Notes: generated by a model not told the origin, from the letters alone. A stretch of 15,547 nucleotides of DNA from Thermoplasmata archaeon (GCA_030043855.1 JASHWW010000052.1:1-15547), one strand, 5' to 3'. Shown: positions 6,736 through 13,999, counted from the first letter of the stretch. Numbers and translations: made by a program.

Positions 6736-7701
6736 TCACAGCGGACCGGCGTGCAGGACGCCGGTCCCCAGCGCGAACCCGAGAGCGAGCCCCGAGACCG
6801 GGCCGAGAGCCCAGCCGGTGAGGATTCCCCGAACCGTCTTCCAGAGGACCGTCGCCTGTCCCCGGGCGACCCCGGTGCCGATCATCGCTCCGACCAACGC
6901 CTGGTTGAGCGACGTGAAGAGGCCGAAGGCGACCGAGACGAGGACGACCGTCGACTGCGCGAGCTGGGAGCAGGTCGCCATCCGACCGTCCAGCTGGACG
7001 AGGTCGAAGGCGACCCGCTGGAGCAGCGGCCGACCCCACGTCAGGACGCCCACGGCGAGCCCCGCGCCGCCGACGATCGCGGCCAGCACGAGCGGGAAGA
7101 CGCCGGTCATCACGAACGCTCCCGTGGCGTTCGAGACGTCGTTCGCCCCCATCGCGAACGAGGCGGCCGCCCCGACGCCGACGAGCCCGAAGACCGCCGT
7201 GCGGCCCAGAGCGGCTGCTCGGGGCGACGGAGGGCGGACCCGATCCGCGACCCGGACGAACAGGTACCCGAGGGCGAACGCGGCGAACGGGGCGATCGCC
7301 CACAGCGTCAGCAGCGTGCCGATGGTATGCCAGTCGACCCCGAGGCCGGCCGCGAGTCCGACGCCCACTGTCGAGAAGACGAGGATCTGGATCGTCGAGG
7401 TCGGCAGGGTGAGGAAGTTGTACGCGCTGGTCAGGATCAGCGCGGACGTGACGATCGCGAGCGCGAGGCCGAGCGCCACCGACGGCGCCGCCAGGATGCC
7501 GTGCCCCACCGTCGATTCGACGCTCTCGCTGGCGAGCGCCGCTCCGAGCAGCGCCAGGGGTGCCATCAGAAGGAGCGCGGGCCCCGCGCGAATCGCCCCC
7601 GCCGCGTACGGCATGCCCATGCACGCCCCGGTGTAGTGCGCGCCGATGCTGATCGCGAAGGCGAACGCGACGGCGATCAACAGGTCGACGACCAGGTTCA
7701 C
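6736..7701 (-). CDS. pit: PiT-family inorganic phosphate (or sulfate) permease
   Basis: Membrane permease of 321 residues with about ten helices, in the PiT family (proton- or sodium-coupled phosphate transporters; some relatives carry sulfate). The second-half signature is intact: GANDVSNATG at 185-194. The LPTSTIQ motif at 99-105 also fits. The first-half signature, normally GANDxxN, is replaced by GAHYTGA at 20-26, so the pseudo-twofold pair is asymmetric. No PhoU-type partner gene is adjacent. I chose the GTG at 7701 because the protein then begins directly with the first helix. A longer frame from 7755 adds a Gly/Arg-rich leader and would start upstream of the transcription start predicted from the TATA-like box at 7768-7774. 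Confidence 0.85.
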   Translation of the reverse strand: MNLVVDLLIAVAFAFAISIGAHYTGACMGMPYAAGAIRAGPALLLMAPLALLGAALASESVESTVGHGILAAPSVALGLALAIVTSALILTSAYNFLTLPTSTIQILVFSTVGVGLAAGLGVDWHTIGTLLTLWAIAPFAAFALGYLFVRVADRVRPPSPRAAALGRTAVFGLVGVGAAASFAMGANDVSNATGAFVMTGVFPLVLAAIVGGAGLAVGVLTWGRPLLQRVAFDLVQLDGRMATCSQLAQSTVVLVSVAFGLFTSLNQALVGAMIGTGVARGQATVLWKTVRGILTGWALGPVSGLALGFALGTGVLHAGPL

Positions 7702-7704
7702 GGA

Positions 7705-7721
7705 ACGCCCCCGAGGGGCGT
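7705..7721. repeat. Inverted repeat abutting the PiT start codon
   Basis: Perfect 7-bp stem ACGCCCC / GGGGCGT with a three-base loop, ending three bases before the GTG at 7701. In the mRNA it would cover the ribosome entry site, including the only G-rich stretch there. It might limit translation; chance is also plausible. Confidence 0.3.
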
Positions 7722-7767
7722 CGCGCGCTCCTCCCCGTCCGCCACGTTCGCGCATCGGAAGGGGCGG

Positions 7768-7774
7768 ATTAAAC
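7768..7774 (-). promoter_or_regulatory. TATA-like box of the PiT gene
   Basis: GTTTAAT on the minus strand within CGTTTAATCC. A start about 26 bases downstream would be near 7745, leaving a leader of about 44 bases to the GTG at 7701. Confidence 0.45.
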
Positions 7775-7804
7775 GCACCCCGCGCGGACGCCCTCCGCGC
7801 GCCC

Positions 7805-7811
7805 TAGATAT
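7805..7811 (+). promoter_or_regulatory. TATA-like box of the methyltransferase gene
   Basis: TAGATAT within CCCTAGATATCCCC. The predicted transcription start is near 7834, about 30 bases before the ATG at 7864. It lies back to back with the PiT promoter in the divergent spacer 7702-7863. Confidence 0.4.
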
Positions 7812-7863
7812 CCCCGAAGCGCGTGCGAAGCGGGACGGAGGGCCGACCCGGGCGAGGGAGCCG

Positions 7864-8589
7864 ATGGAGATCGAATCCGATCCCGACGCCGAGTGGGTGG
7901 CGGCTCTTGCCGGAGTCCCGGTCTCGGCCGCGCAGGGAACCCTGGCGGAGGCGTCCGCCGAGACCCGGCTGTTCCGGCACCTGGCCCGGGAACACGCCGC
8001 CGAGGGACGGCCGTCCTACATCGAGATCGACGCGCCGCTCGAGCTCTACGCGCTCGTCCGCCTCCTTCGGCCGCGCCACGTGGTCGAGGTCGGAGTCTCC
8101 TCGGGGGTCTCGTCCGCCTACCTGCTCCAGGCGATGGCGCGGAACGGGACAGGCACGCTCCACTCCGTGGACCTCCCGAAGCACCCCCCGCGAACGTCCC
8201 CGCCGTCGCGGAACGCCTCGTGGTCGCTCCCGCCCGGTCGATCGTCGGGATGGGCCGTGCCGTTCCCGCTCCGTCGCCGATGGGACCTCCGCCTCGGGGA
8301 CAAGACGGACGTCCTACCGCTCCTCGCGGACGAGTTGCCGTCGATCGGTGCCTTCGTCTACGACGTGCCGCACGAGGACACTGCGACCTCCGCCGAGTTC
8401 CGACTCCTCGATCGACGGATGCGCCGCGGGGCGGTCGCCATCGCAGATCATGGGCCGACCGGAGGGCTCTGCTCGGCCCTGCGCCGCTGGGCGCGCGACC
8501 GGCGGGCGACCCCCGTGCGCCGGTCCGGCCTCGGGCTCTACGGGATCCGCCTCGGACCCCGCCGTGCGAGCGGGCGCGACAGCCACTGA
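7864..8589 (+). CDS. Class I SAM-dependent methyltransferase
   Basis: 241 residues with a Rossmann-type methyltransferase core. Motif I is HVVEVGVSSGVSSAYLLQAM (72-91), with a glycine-poor loop typical of the Methyltransf_24/caffeoyl-CoA-like group. An acidic residue closes the second strand (LHSVDLP, Asp103). Later strands are visible as AFVYDVPHED and GAVAIADH, ending in a GLYGIRL strand. The insert after motif II (about 104-135) is rich in Pro, Arg and Ser and probably forms a substrate loop. Substrate is unknown. GAGGGAG lies only three bases before the ATG, too close for a good Shine-Dalgarno. The 3' end overlaps the convergent acetyltransferase gene by 52 bases; the overlap codes only for the last strand residues and a charged tail. 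Confidence 0.8.
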   Translation: MEIESDPDAEWVAALAGVPVSAAQGTLAEASAETRLFRHLAREHAAEGRPSYIEIDAPLELYALVRLLRPRHVVEVGVSSGVSSAYLLQAMARNGTGTLHSVDLPKHPPRTSPPSRNASWSLPPGRSSGWAVPFPLRRRWDLRLGDKTDVLPLLADELPSIGAFVYDVPHEDTATSAEFRLLDRRMRRGAVAIADHGPTGGLCSALRRWARDRRATPVRRSGLGLYGIRLGPRRASGRDSH

Positions 8590-9089
8590 ACGTCCCAGTA
8601 CCGGCCGAACTTGCGACCGACGCGGGGGAAGACCCCGACCGGCCGGAACCCGAACCGCGCATGGAGGGCCGCCGACGCCGGGTTGGGGAGGGTGTACCCC
8701 GCCACCAACGTCGTGACGTCCTCCGCGGCGAGCGAACGGAACAGCCGCTCGTAGAGCGACGTCCCGACCCCGCGACCCACCGCTCCCGGCGCGCAGTAGA
8801 TCGTCGTCTCGACCGTCGGGTCGTACGCCGGCTTCGGACGGAAGCGGGTCGAGCCCGCGTATCCCACCACGCCGTCCGACGTCTCCGCCACGAACAGCCG
8901 GTGCCGACCGGAGGTCCCGAACTGCCGCCACCAGGCGATCCGGTCGCGGGCGCGGAACGGGGCCGTGTCGAAGGTCACCGCCGTCTCGGTGACGTAGTGA
9001 TTGTAGATCTCGGTCAGCCGTTCCAGGTCCGAACGCCGCGCGGGCCGGACGACGCAGGGGCGCGGCTCTCCCGAGTCCCGACCGGACAC
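8538..9089 (-). CDS. GNAT N-acetyltransferase, phosphinothricin/L-amino-acid (Pat/MnaT) type
   Basis: 183 residues. The sequence follows the Pat/MnaT subgroup closely: 'IYNHYVTETAVTFDT' near the start, VETTIYCAPGAVGRGVGTSLYE as the acetyl-CoA pyrophosphate loop (the usual RGxGxG reads GRGVGT), NPASAALHARFGFRPVG, and a GRKFGRYWDV C-terminal strand. Characterised members acetylate phosphinothricin, methionine sulfone/sulfoximine or related amino acids, so a detoxification or amino-acid side role is likely; the true substrate is unknown. The GTG at 9089 sits 25 bases from an AAGTA promoter element with no Shine-Dalgarno, indicating a leaderless message. An ATG two bases upstream is out of frame. 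The last nine residues or so overlap the convergent methyltransferase gene. Confidence 0.9.
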   Translation of the reverse strand: MSGRDSGEPRPCVVRPARRSDLERLTEIYNHYVTETAVTFDTAPFRARDRIAWWRQFGTSGRHRLFVAETSDGVVGYAGSTRFRPKPAYDPTVETTIYCAPGAVGRGVGTSLYERLFRSLAAEDVTTLVAGYTLPNPASAALHARFGFRPVGVFPRVGRKFGRYWDVQWLSRPLARRGPRRIP

Positions 9090-9109
9090 ATTCGGTCGAT
9101 TCCGCCCGA

Positions 9110-9119
9110 CCTACTTCAC
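9110..9119 (-). promoter_or_regulatory. TATA-like element of the acetyltransferase gene
   Basis: GTGAAGTAGG on the minus strand, centred 25-26 bases before the GTG at 9089. It has the same core and spacing as the VOC gene's element. Confidence 0.5.
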
Positions 9120-9164
9120 GGGGGTGCGCGCCGGATTGGTCGTTCGGTCACCGCGCTCGGTCCG

Positions 9165-9183
9165 GTGCGGACGTTCTCCGCAC
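9165..9183 (-). terminator. Hairpin downstream of poxB, possible 3' end signal
   Basis: Perfect 7-bp stem GTGCGGA / TCCGCAC with loop CGTTC, about 43 bases past the poxB stop and before the next promoter. It has no T-run after it, and archaeal termination usually relies on T-rich sequence, so this is a weak call. A 10-base palindrome, CCGACGTCGG, lies even closer at 9214-9223. Confidence 0.2.
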
Positions 9184-9225
9184 GGAGCCCGCTCCTCCGG
9201 CGCAGTCGTCCAGCCGACGTCGGGA

Positions 9226-10953
9226 TCAGTGGAGCCAGTTGGACGAGGCGAGGTCGACGACCTCGTTCCCCTTCCCGTTGAGGATCGCCTTCGCGAGGAA
9301 CAGCGCGAATCCGGACGCCTCCCCCCAGGTCAACGACGGCGGCATCGCGAGCTCCAGCCGATTGACGACGACGTCGACGAGGGCCGGTCCGGGGTGGGCC
9401 AGCGCGGCCGTGACCGCGGGCCCCACCTCCTCCGGTCGAACGGCCCGGACCCCGAACAGCCCGGCGGCGCGGGCGACCTCGGCGAAGTCCGGGTTGTCGA
9501 GGTCGGTGGCGAACTCGAGGAGGCCGGCCGACTTCATCTCCAGCTCGACGAATCCGAGGGCGCCGTTGTTGAAGACGACGATCTTGACCGGGAGGCGGTG
9601 CTGGCGCAGGGTGAGCAGCTCGCCCAGCAGCATCGCGAGCCCGCCGTCCCCGGCCATCGCGACGACCTGCCGGTCCGGGAACGCGACCTGCGCGCCGATC
9701 GCCTGCGGCAGCGCGTTCGCCATCGAGCCGTGGACGAACGACCCGACGAGCCGGCGGGGTCCGTTCATCCGCAGGTAGCGGGCGGCCCAGACGGTCGGGG
9801 TGCCGACGTCGCACGCGAACAGCGCGTCGGGGGCGGCGAGCGAGTCCAGGACGCGGGCGACGTACTGCGGGTGGATCGGCGTCGTCCCCGCCTCCCCGCG
9901 CGCGAGGTCGTCGAGGTCGGCGCGGGCCTTGGCGTAGTTGGCGAGCGCGCCCTCGAGATGGGTGCCGTCGGTCTTCGGGGCCAGCTTCGGCTGCAGCGCC
10001 TGCAACGTCCGCGCGACGTCCCCGACGAGGGGCACCGCGACCGTCGTCCGGCGCCCGATCTGGTCCGCCCGACGATCGACCTGGACCACCGTCGCCCGGT
10101 CGGGATAGAACTGACGGTAGGGGAAGTCCGTGCCGAGCATCAAGAGCACGTCGGCCGCACCCATCGCCGCGTACCCCGACCGGAACCCGAGGAGTCCGGT
10201 CATCCCCACGTCGAACGGATTGTCGTACTCGACGAACTCCTTCCCGCGGATCGTGTGGACGATCGGGGCCCGGAGCTGGGCGGCGACGCGCAGCAGCTCG
10301 GGGCGCGCGTGCGCACATCCGGCTCCGGCCAGGATCGTGACCCGTTTCGCTCCGTTCAGCACCGCCGCGGCCCGGTCGAGCGCCTCGGACGGCGGTACGG
10401 GAGCGCCCGGTGCCCCCACGACGGGCGGCGTATCGGAAGCTTCGGGAGCGGCCTCCCACGCCAGGTCCCCGGGGAGGACGACCACGGCCACGTCGCTCTC
10501 GCCGACGGCGGTGCGGAGGGCGCGCTCGAACACGCGGGAGAACTGCGTGGTATCGGAGACGAGCTCCGCGTACGCGGAGCATTCCCGGAACAGCTCCTGG
10601 GGGTGCGTCTCCTGGAAGTATCCCGACCCGATCTCGGAGGTCGGGATCTGGGCCGCGAGCGCGAGAACGGGAACGCGGCTGCGGTGGGCGTCGAAGAGGC
10701 CGTTGATGAGGTGGAGGTTCCCGGGACCGCAGCTCCCGGCGCAGACCGCGAGCCGCTCGGTCAGATGCGCTTCCGCCGCGGCCGCGAACGCCGCCGCCTC
10801 CTCGTGCCGGGTGTGGATCCACCGGACCCGGCCCCCCCGGCGCATCGCGTCCGCGATCGCGTTCAACGAATCGCCGGTGATCCCGTAGAGGTGGTCGACG
10901 CCGAGATCGGCGAGTTGTCCGACGAACTCCTCGGCGATCGTGGTCCGCGCCAT
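9226..10953 (-). CDS. poxB: PoxB-like pyruvate:quinone oxidoreductase (ThDP/FAD)
   Basis: Converts pyruvate to acetate and CO2, passing electrons through FAD to membrane quinone. The 575 residues match E. coli PoxB (572) from end to end by eye. Key stretches are GITGDSLN (24-31), TRHEEAAAF with the ThDP-activating Glu51, CAGSCGPGNLHLINGLFD (71-88), GSGYFQETHPQELFREC (109-125), and the ThDP/Mg motif GDGG (435-438) ending in NN (462-463). The C-terminal segment, GFALFLAKAIL through SNWLH, is also kept; in E. coli PoxB this part binds the membrane and is needed for lipid activation. The ATG is 12 bases after the previous stop, so it belongs to the hydroxyproline-type operon. No Shine-Dalgarno is visible. 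Such close similarity to a bacterial enzyme hints at transfer, which only a tree can settle. Confidence 0.95.
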   Translation of the reverse strand: MARTTIAEEFVGQLADLGVDHLYGITGDSLNAIADAMRRGGRVRWIHTRHEEAAAFAAAAEAHLTERLAVCAGSCGPGNLHLINGLFDAHRSRVPVLALAAQIPTSEIGSGYFQETHPQELFRECSAYAELVSDTTQFSRVFERALRTAVGESDVAVVVLPGDLAWEAAPEASDTPPVVGAPGAPVPPSEALDRAAAVLNGAKRVTILAGAGCAHARPELLRVAAQLRAPIVHTIRGKEFVEYDNPFDVGMTGLLGFRSGYAAMGAADVLLMLGTDFPYRQFYPDRATVVQVDRRADQIGRRTTVAVPLVGDVARTLQALQPKLAPKTDGTHLEGALANYAKARADLDDLARGEAGTTPIHPQYVARVLDSLAAPDALFACDVGTPTVWAARYLRMNGPRRLVGSFVHGSMANALPQAIGAQVAFPDRQVVAMAGDGGLAMLLGELLTLRQHRLPVKIVVFNNGALGFVELEMKSAGLLEFATDLDNPDFAEVARAAGLFGVRAVRPEEVGPAVTAALAHPGPALVDVVVNRLELAMPPSLTWGEASGFALFLAKAILNGKGNEVVDLASSNWLH

Positions 10954-10965
10954 CGTTCGCTCGGC

Positions 10966-11913
10966 TCAGTGACCGCCCGCGCCGCGGGACTTGGCGCGCG
11001 CGACGTTCGGGTGCGTTCGGGCCGCTTCCGCGACCAGGAGCCGCACCCCCGCCAGTTCCTCGCCGGCGAGCTCCCGGCGCGGGGGACGGACGCGGGCGCT
11101 TCCGCGACCGGACTCGGCCTGGACCTGCTTGATCAGCTGGACGAACTTCGGACGCGTGTCGAGCCGGAGCAGCGGCAGGAACCAGCGGTAGAGCTCTCGG
11201 GCCGGCTCGGCGGCCCCTCGCCGGGCGAGCGCGAACAGTTCGACCGATTCCTCCGGAAAGGCGTTCGCGAGTCCGGCGACCCACCCGGTCGCCCCGGCCG
11301 CGATCCCCTCCAGGATCGCGTCGTCCAGGCCGACCGCGACCTCGACGCGCTCGCCGAGCAGGGCCTTCAGCGCGGTGATCCGGCGCACGTCGCCGCTCGA
11401 CTCCTTCACGGCCGCGAGCGTCGGCTCGTCCTCGGCGAGCTCGAGCACCTGTTCGGGGAGGACGTCCGTCCCGTACGCGATCGGATTGTTGTAGAGCATG
11501 CACGGGAGTTCGGTCGCCCGGAACACCTCTCGGAAGTGTTCGTTCGTCTCCCGGACATCGCCCCGGTACACGTACGGGGGCAGGACCAGGAGTCCCTGCG
11601 CTCCCGCCTCGGCGAACCCCCGCGCCAGCGCCACCGCGTCCGCGGTGCGCGCCGCGGCCACGGCACCGATCACCGGGGCGCGACGACCGGCCGTCGCGGC
11701 GGCGTCCTTCGCGAGGTCGAGCTTTTCTCCGGGCGAGAGGGTCGACCCCTCCCCGAGCGACCCCGCGACGACGATCCCCGCGGAACCGGCGTCGACGAGC
11801 CAGCGCACGTGCGCCTGCCAGGCCTCCCGGTCGACGGCCAGGTCGGCGCCGAACGGCGTGGTCGCGGCGACGAGGACCCCGTGCCACAGGTCCGAGCGGG
11901 AGGTGGTCGTCAT
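10966..11913 (-). CDS. DHDPS-family enzyme, probable pyrroline-4-hydroxy-2-carboxylate deaminase
   Basis: Class I aldolase-fold Schiff-base enzyme of 315 residues. Catalytic features of the dihydrodipicolinate synthase/N-acetylneuraminate lyase family are visible: GSLGE at 51-55 (the GTTGE position), Tyr141 in YNNP, and the Schiff-base Lys170 in AAVKESSGD. By context with the epimerase and FAD enzyme upstream, the best fit is the deaminase that turns 1-pyrroline-4-hydroxy-2-carboxylate into alpha-ketoglutarate semialdehyde (LhpC/HypD role). Lysine-pathway DapA is less likely because no lysine genes are near and GTTGE is altered. The ATG overlaps the FAD-enzyme stop by four bases (ATGA). The C-terminal extension after residue 270 is Arg-rich, with RPPRRELAGEELAGVR forming the last helix. 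The family is certain; the exact reaction is inferred. Confidence 0.85.
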   Translation of the reverse strand: MTTTSRSDLWHGVLVAATTPFGADLAVDREAWQAHVRWLVDAGSAGIVVAGSLGEGSTLSPGEKLDLAKDAAATAGRRAPVIGAVAAARTADAVALARGFAEAGAQGLLVLPPYVYRGDVRETNEHFREVFRATELPCMLYNNPIAYGTDVLPEQVLELAEDEPTLAAVKESSGDVRRITALKALLGERVEVAVGLDDAILEGIAAGATGWVAGLANAFPEESVELFALARRGAAEPARELYRWFLPLLRLDTRPKFVQLIKQVQAESGRGSARVRPPRRELAGEELAGVRLLVAEAARTHPNVARAKSRGAGGH

Positions 11914-13058
11914 GCGGAGGGAGCCCCGACCCGGTCCGCCCAGGTCGCGCCGCCAGCTCGTCCGGGCAGATACGGTTGCGGAGCGATCGCCGGTCGACGC
12001 CCCGCGATCTGGTCGACGACCAGACGTCCCGTGCCGATCGAAGCGGTCACGCCCAGGCCTTCGTGTCCGACCGCCGCCCAGACGCCGTCCCGGCCCGGCA
12101 GCGGACCGATCCACGGCCGGTGGTCGGGCGTGGCCGGTCGGAACCCCACCCTCGTCTCCCGACTCGGAAGATCGGCGATCCCGGGGGCCAACCGGCGGGC
12201 CCGATCGCGGAGCCGTTCGAGCAGGACGGCGGGCACCGTGGTCTCCCGTCCGATCCACTCCCGCGTCGCCCCGAGGAGGACCGTGCCGTCGGCCAGCGGA
12301 TGGAGATTGAGCGCGAGCGACAGCGGATCGTCTCCGGCCGCGCCGGCCAGGTAGGCGAGCTCCGCCACCTGGTGGCGCACCGGCGGGACGGGCTGCGGCA
12401 GGTGGAGGAGCACGCCGCGGCGAGGCCGGACCGAGAGCTCCGGCACGAGCGCGGGCGTCTCGACTCCGGAGGCTACGATCGTGGCACGGGCGGAGATTCG
12501 CTGGCCGTCCACCACCGGTCCACCGGGCGCGACCGCGGTGACCGCCGCACCCGATCGGAGCGTGGCGCCGAGCTTGCGGGCGTGGTCCAGGAAGTACTCG
12601 GTCACGCCGACCGGATCGACCAGGAGGTCGTCCTCGACCAGCAATCCTCCCGGGAGACCCGGTCGCAACGACGGTTCGAGACTCCGGAGCTCGTCGGGCC
12701 CCAGGGCCCGACACCCGATGCCGTGACCGCGCAACCGGGCGCCCCGCGCCTCGCCGGCCCGGACCTCGGCCTCGTTCGTCGCGACCCAGACGGTTCCGGT
12801 CGGCCGGTAGCCCGCCGAGGGCGGAAGCGCGGGACCGACTTCGCGCCACAGTTGCTGCGAGTACCGCGTCAATTCCAGCAAGCCGGGATGATCGTCGATG
12901 ACGACGACATGGCCCATGCCGGCGGCGGTGGTCCCGCTCGCCGGGCGGCTCCGTTCGAGCACGATCGTCCGGAACCCCTCCCTCGCCGCCCAGTACCCGC
13001 AGGCGGCGCCGACGATGCCGGCGCCGACGACGGCGATGTCGTACTCCGTCCCGGTCAT
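11910..13058 (-). CDS. FAD-dependent D-amino-acid (D-hydroxyproline) oxidoreductase
   Basis: DAO-family flavoprotein of 382 residues. The N-terminal dinucleotide fold is clear: DIAVVGAGIVGAACGYWAA with GxGxxG at 12-17 and Glu35 ending the second strand. A SGTTAAGMGHVV stretch follows, typical of this family. Near the C-terminus GVWAAVGHEGLGVTASIGTG is the second FAD-contact motif, preceded by RVGFRPATPDHRPWIGPLP. In the hydroxyproline pathway this enzyme oxidises cis-4-hydroxy-D-proline to 1-pyrroline-4-hydroxy-2-carboxylate. It could act as an oxidase or as a dehydrogenase feeding quinone; the sequence does not decide. It is encoded as one chain, without the ferredoxin-like partner subunits of the multi-subunit bacterial version. 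ATGA overlaps join it to genes on both sides. Plain proline or glycine/sarcosine substrates remain possible. Confidence 0.85.
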   Translation of the reverse strand: MTGTEYDIAVVGAGIVGAACGYWAAREGFRTIVLERSRPASGTTAAGMGHVVVIDDHPGLLELTRYSQQLWREVGPALPPSAGYRPTGTVWVATNEAEVRAGEARGARLRGHGIGCRALGPDELRSLEPSLRPGLPGGLLVEDDLLVDPVGVTEYFLDHARKLGATLRSGAAVTAVAPGGPVVDGQRISARATIVASGVETPALVPELSVRPRRGVLLHLPQPVPPVRHQVAELAYLAGAAGDDPLSLALNLHPLADGTVLLGATREWIGRETTVPAVLLERLRDRARRLAPGIADLPSRETRVGFRPATPDHRPWIGPLPGRDGVWAAVGHEGLGVTASIGTGRLVVDQIAGRRPAIAPQPYLPGRAGGATWADRVGAPSA

Positions 13059-13999
13059 TCCGGGAGCCCGTTCCGGAACGGATCCCGATCGTCGAGCAGG
13101 AGCTCTCCCTCGCCGGTGATGTACGCGCGCCCGACGATCGTCGGTCGGATCCCCCGGGCGGCCGGCTCGAACGTTCCCTCGAAGACGGTCCCGAGGATTC
13201 CCTCCTGACGCCACGCGACGCCCGGTCGGAGCCGGCCGTCGGCGGCGAGGCAGGCCATCTTCGCGCTCGTCCCCGTCCCGCACGGGGACCGATCGTAGGC
13301 ACCCCCCGGACAGAGGACGAAGTTCCGCGCCTGATTGTGGCGGTCCGCCGGCGGACCGGACAGCTCGATGTGGTCGACCTCCGCGCCGTCGGGGGCGGTG
13401 ATCTTCGCACGGGCGAGCGTCCGGCGGACGGCGAGGCAGTACTCCGTGAGTCGCCCAACCTCGGACGGGACGAGCGGCGCCGGGGCCCCGTCGATCAGGA
13501 AGAACCAGTTGCCCCCCCAGGCGAGGTCGCCGACCACCGGTCCGACGCCGGGCACGTCGATCCGAACACCGGCGCGCTCCCGCCAGCTGTCGACGTTCCG
13601 GACGGCCACGTCCCCGTTCGCCCGAAGGTCGGTCGCGACCTCGCCGACGGGCGTGTCGATGGTCGCGGGACCGGGTCGCATCCGCCCGAGGTGGGCGAGC
13701 GTCGTCACGAGGCCGATGGTGCCGTGCCCGCACATGCCGAGCGTTCCGACCGGATTGAAGAACACGACGCCGGCCGCGCACCGGGAGTGCTCGGCGGGGA
13801 GCAGCAGCCCCCCGACGAGCACGTCGGAGCCCCGGGGCTCGGCGACGACCGCGCGGCGGAACGGTTCGCCGTCCCGGTCGAACCGGAGCCGACGGAGCGC
13901 CAGGGACCCCGGCCCCAGGTCGGGAGCGCCCGCCACGACGATCCGGGTCGGCTCGCCCGCCGTGTGCGAATCGACCACCCGGACCCGCGCGACGGTCAT
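13055..13999 (-). CDS. 4-hydroxyproline 2-epimerase / proline racemase family
   Basis: 314 residues, normal length for the family. It interconverts trans-4-hydroxy-L-proline and cis-4-hydroxy-D-proline (or L- and D-proline) with two cysteines acting as acid and base. Both are present: Cys90 in GMCGHGTIG and Cys240 in DRSPCGTGTSAKMACL. The N-terminal DSHTAGEPTRIV and the mid-protein GGNWFFLID are family hallmarks, and the latter is usual in hydroxyproline epimerases. Because Cys240 is not Thr, a trans-3-hydroxyproline dehydratase is excluded. Being first in an operon with an FAD D-amino-acid enzyme and a DHDPS-family enzyme points to hydroxyproline rather than proline. The ATG at 13999 has no Shine-Dalgarno and lies about 30 bases from a weak TATA-like patch. 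The stop overlaps the next start (ATGA). Confidence 0.93.
   Translation of the reverse strand: MTVARVRVVDSHTAGEPTRIVVAGAPDLGPGSLALRRLRFDRDGEPFRRAVVAEPRGSDVLVGGLLLPAEHSRCAAGVVFFNPVGTLGMCGHGTIGLVTTLAHLGRMRPGPATIDTPVGEVATDLRANGDVAVRNVDSWRERAGVRIDVPGVGPVVGDLAWGGNWFFLIDGAPAPLVPSEVGRLTEYCLAVRRTLARAKITAPDGAEVDHIELSGPPADRHNQARNFVLCPGGAYDRSPCGTGTSAKMACLAADGRLRPGVAWRQEGILGTVFEGTFEPAARGIRPTIVGRAYITGEGELLLDDRDPFRNGLPE

Noticed and set aside
5543..7636. Long plus-strand open frame spanning the transporter, VOC and PiT region
   Set aside because: It runs through three recognised genes in wrong frames and ends in Ala/Pro/Thr/Arg-rich low-complexity sequence.
10966..11913. Calling the DHDPS-family gene dapA for lysine synthesis
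   Set aside because: The GTTGE motif reads GSLGE, no other lysine genes are near, and it is translationally coupled to a D-amino-acid oxidoreductase and a hydroxyproline epimerase.
9124..12354. Very long plus-strand open frame (over 1000 codons) opposite poxB and the hydroxyproline-type genes
   Set aside because: Same GC effect. The minus strand encodes well-recognised enzymes with intact catalytic residues across the whole stretch.
13068..13081. Perfect 14-base palindrome CCGTTCCGGAACGG near the end of the epimerase gene
   Set aside because: It lies inside coding sequence. One such palindrome in 15 kb of GC-rich DNA is about what chance gives.
13055..13999. Trans-3-hydroxy-L-proline dehydratase
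   Set aside because: Those enzymes have Thr at the second catalytic position. Cys240 is present here, as in epimerases and racemases.
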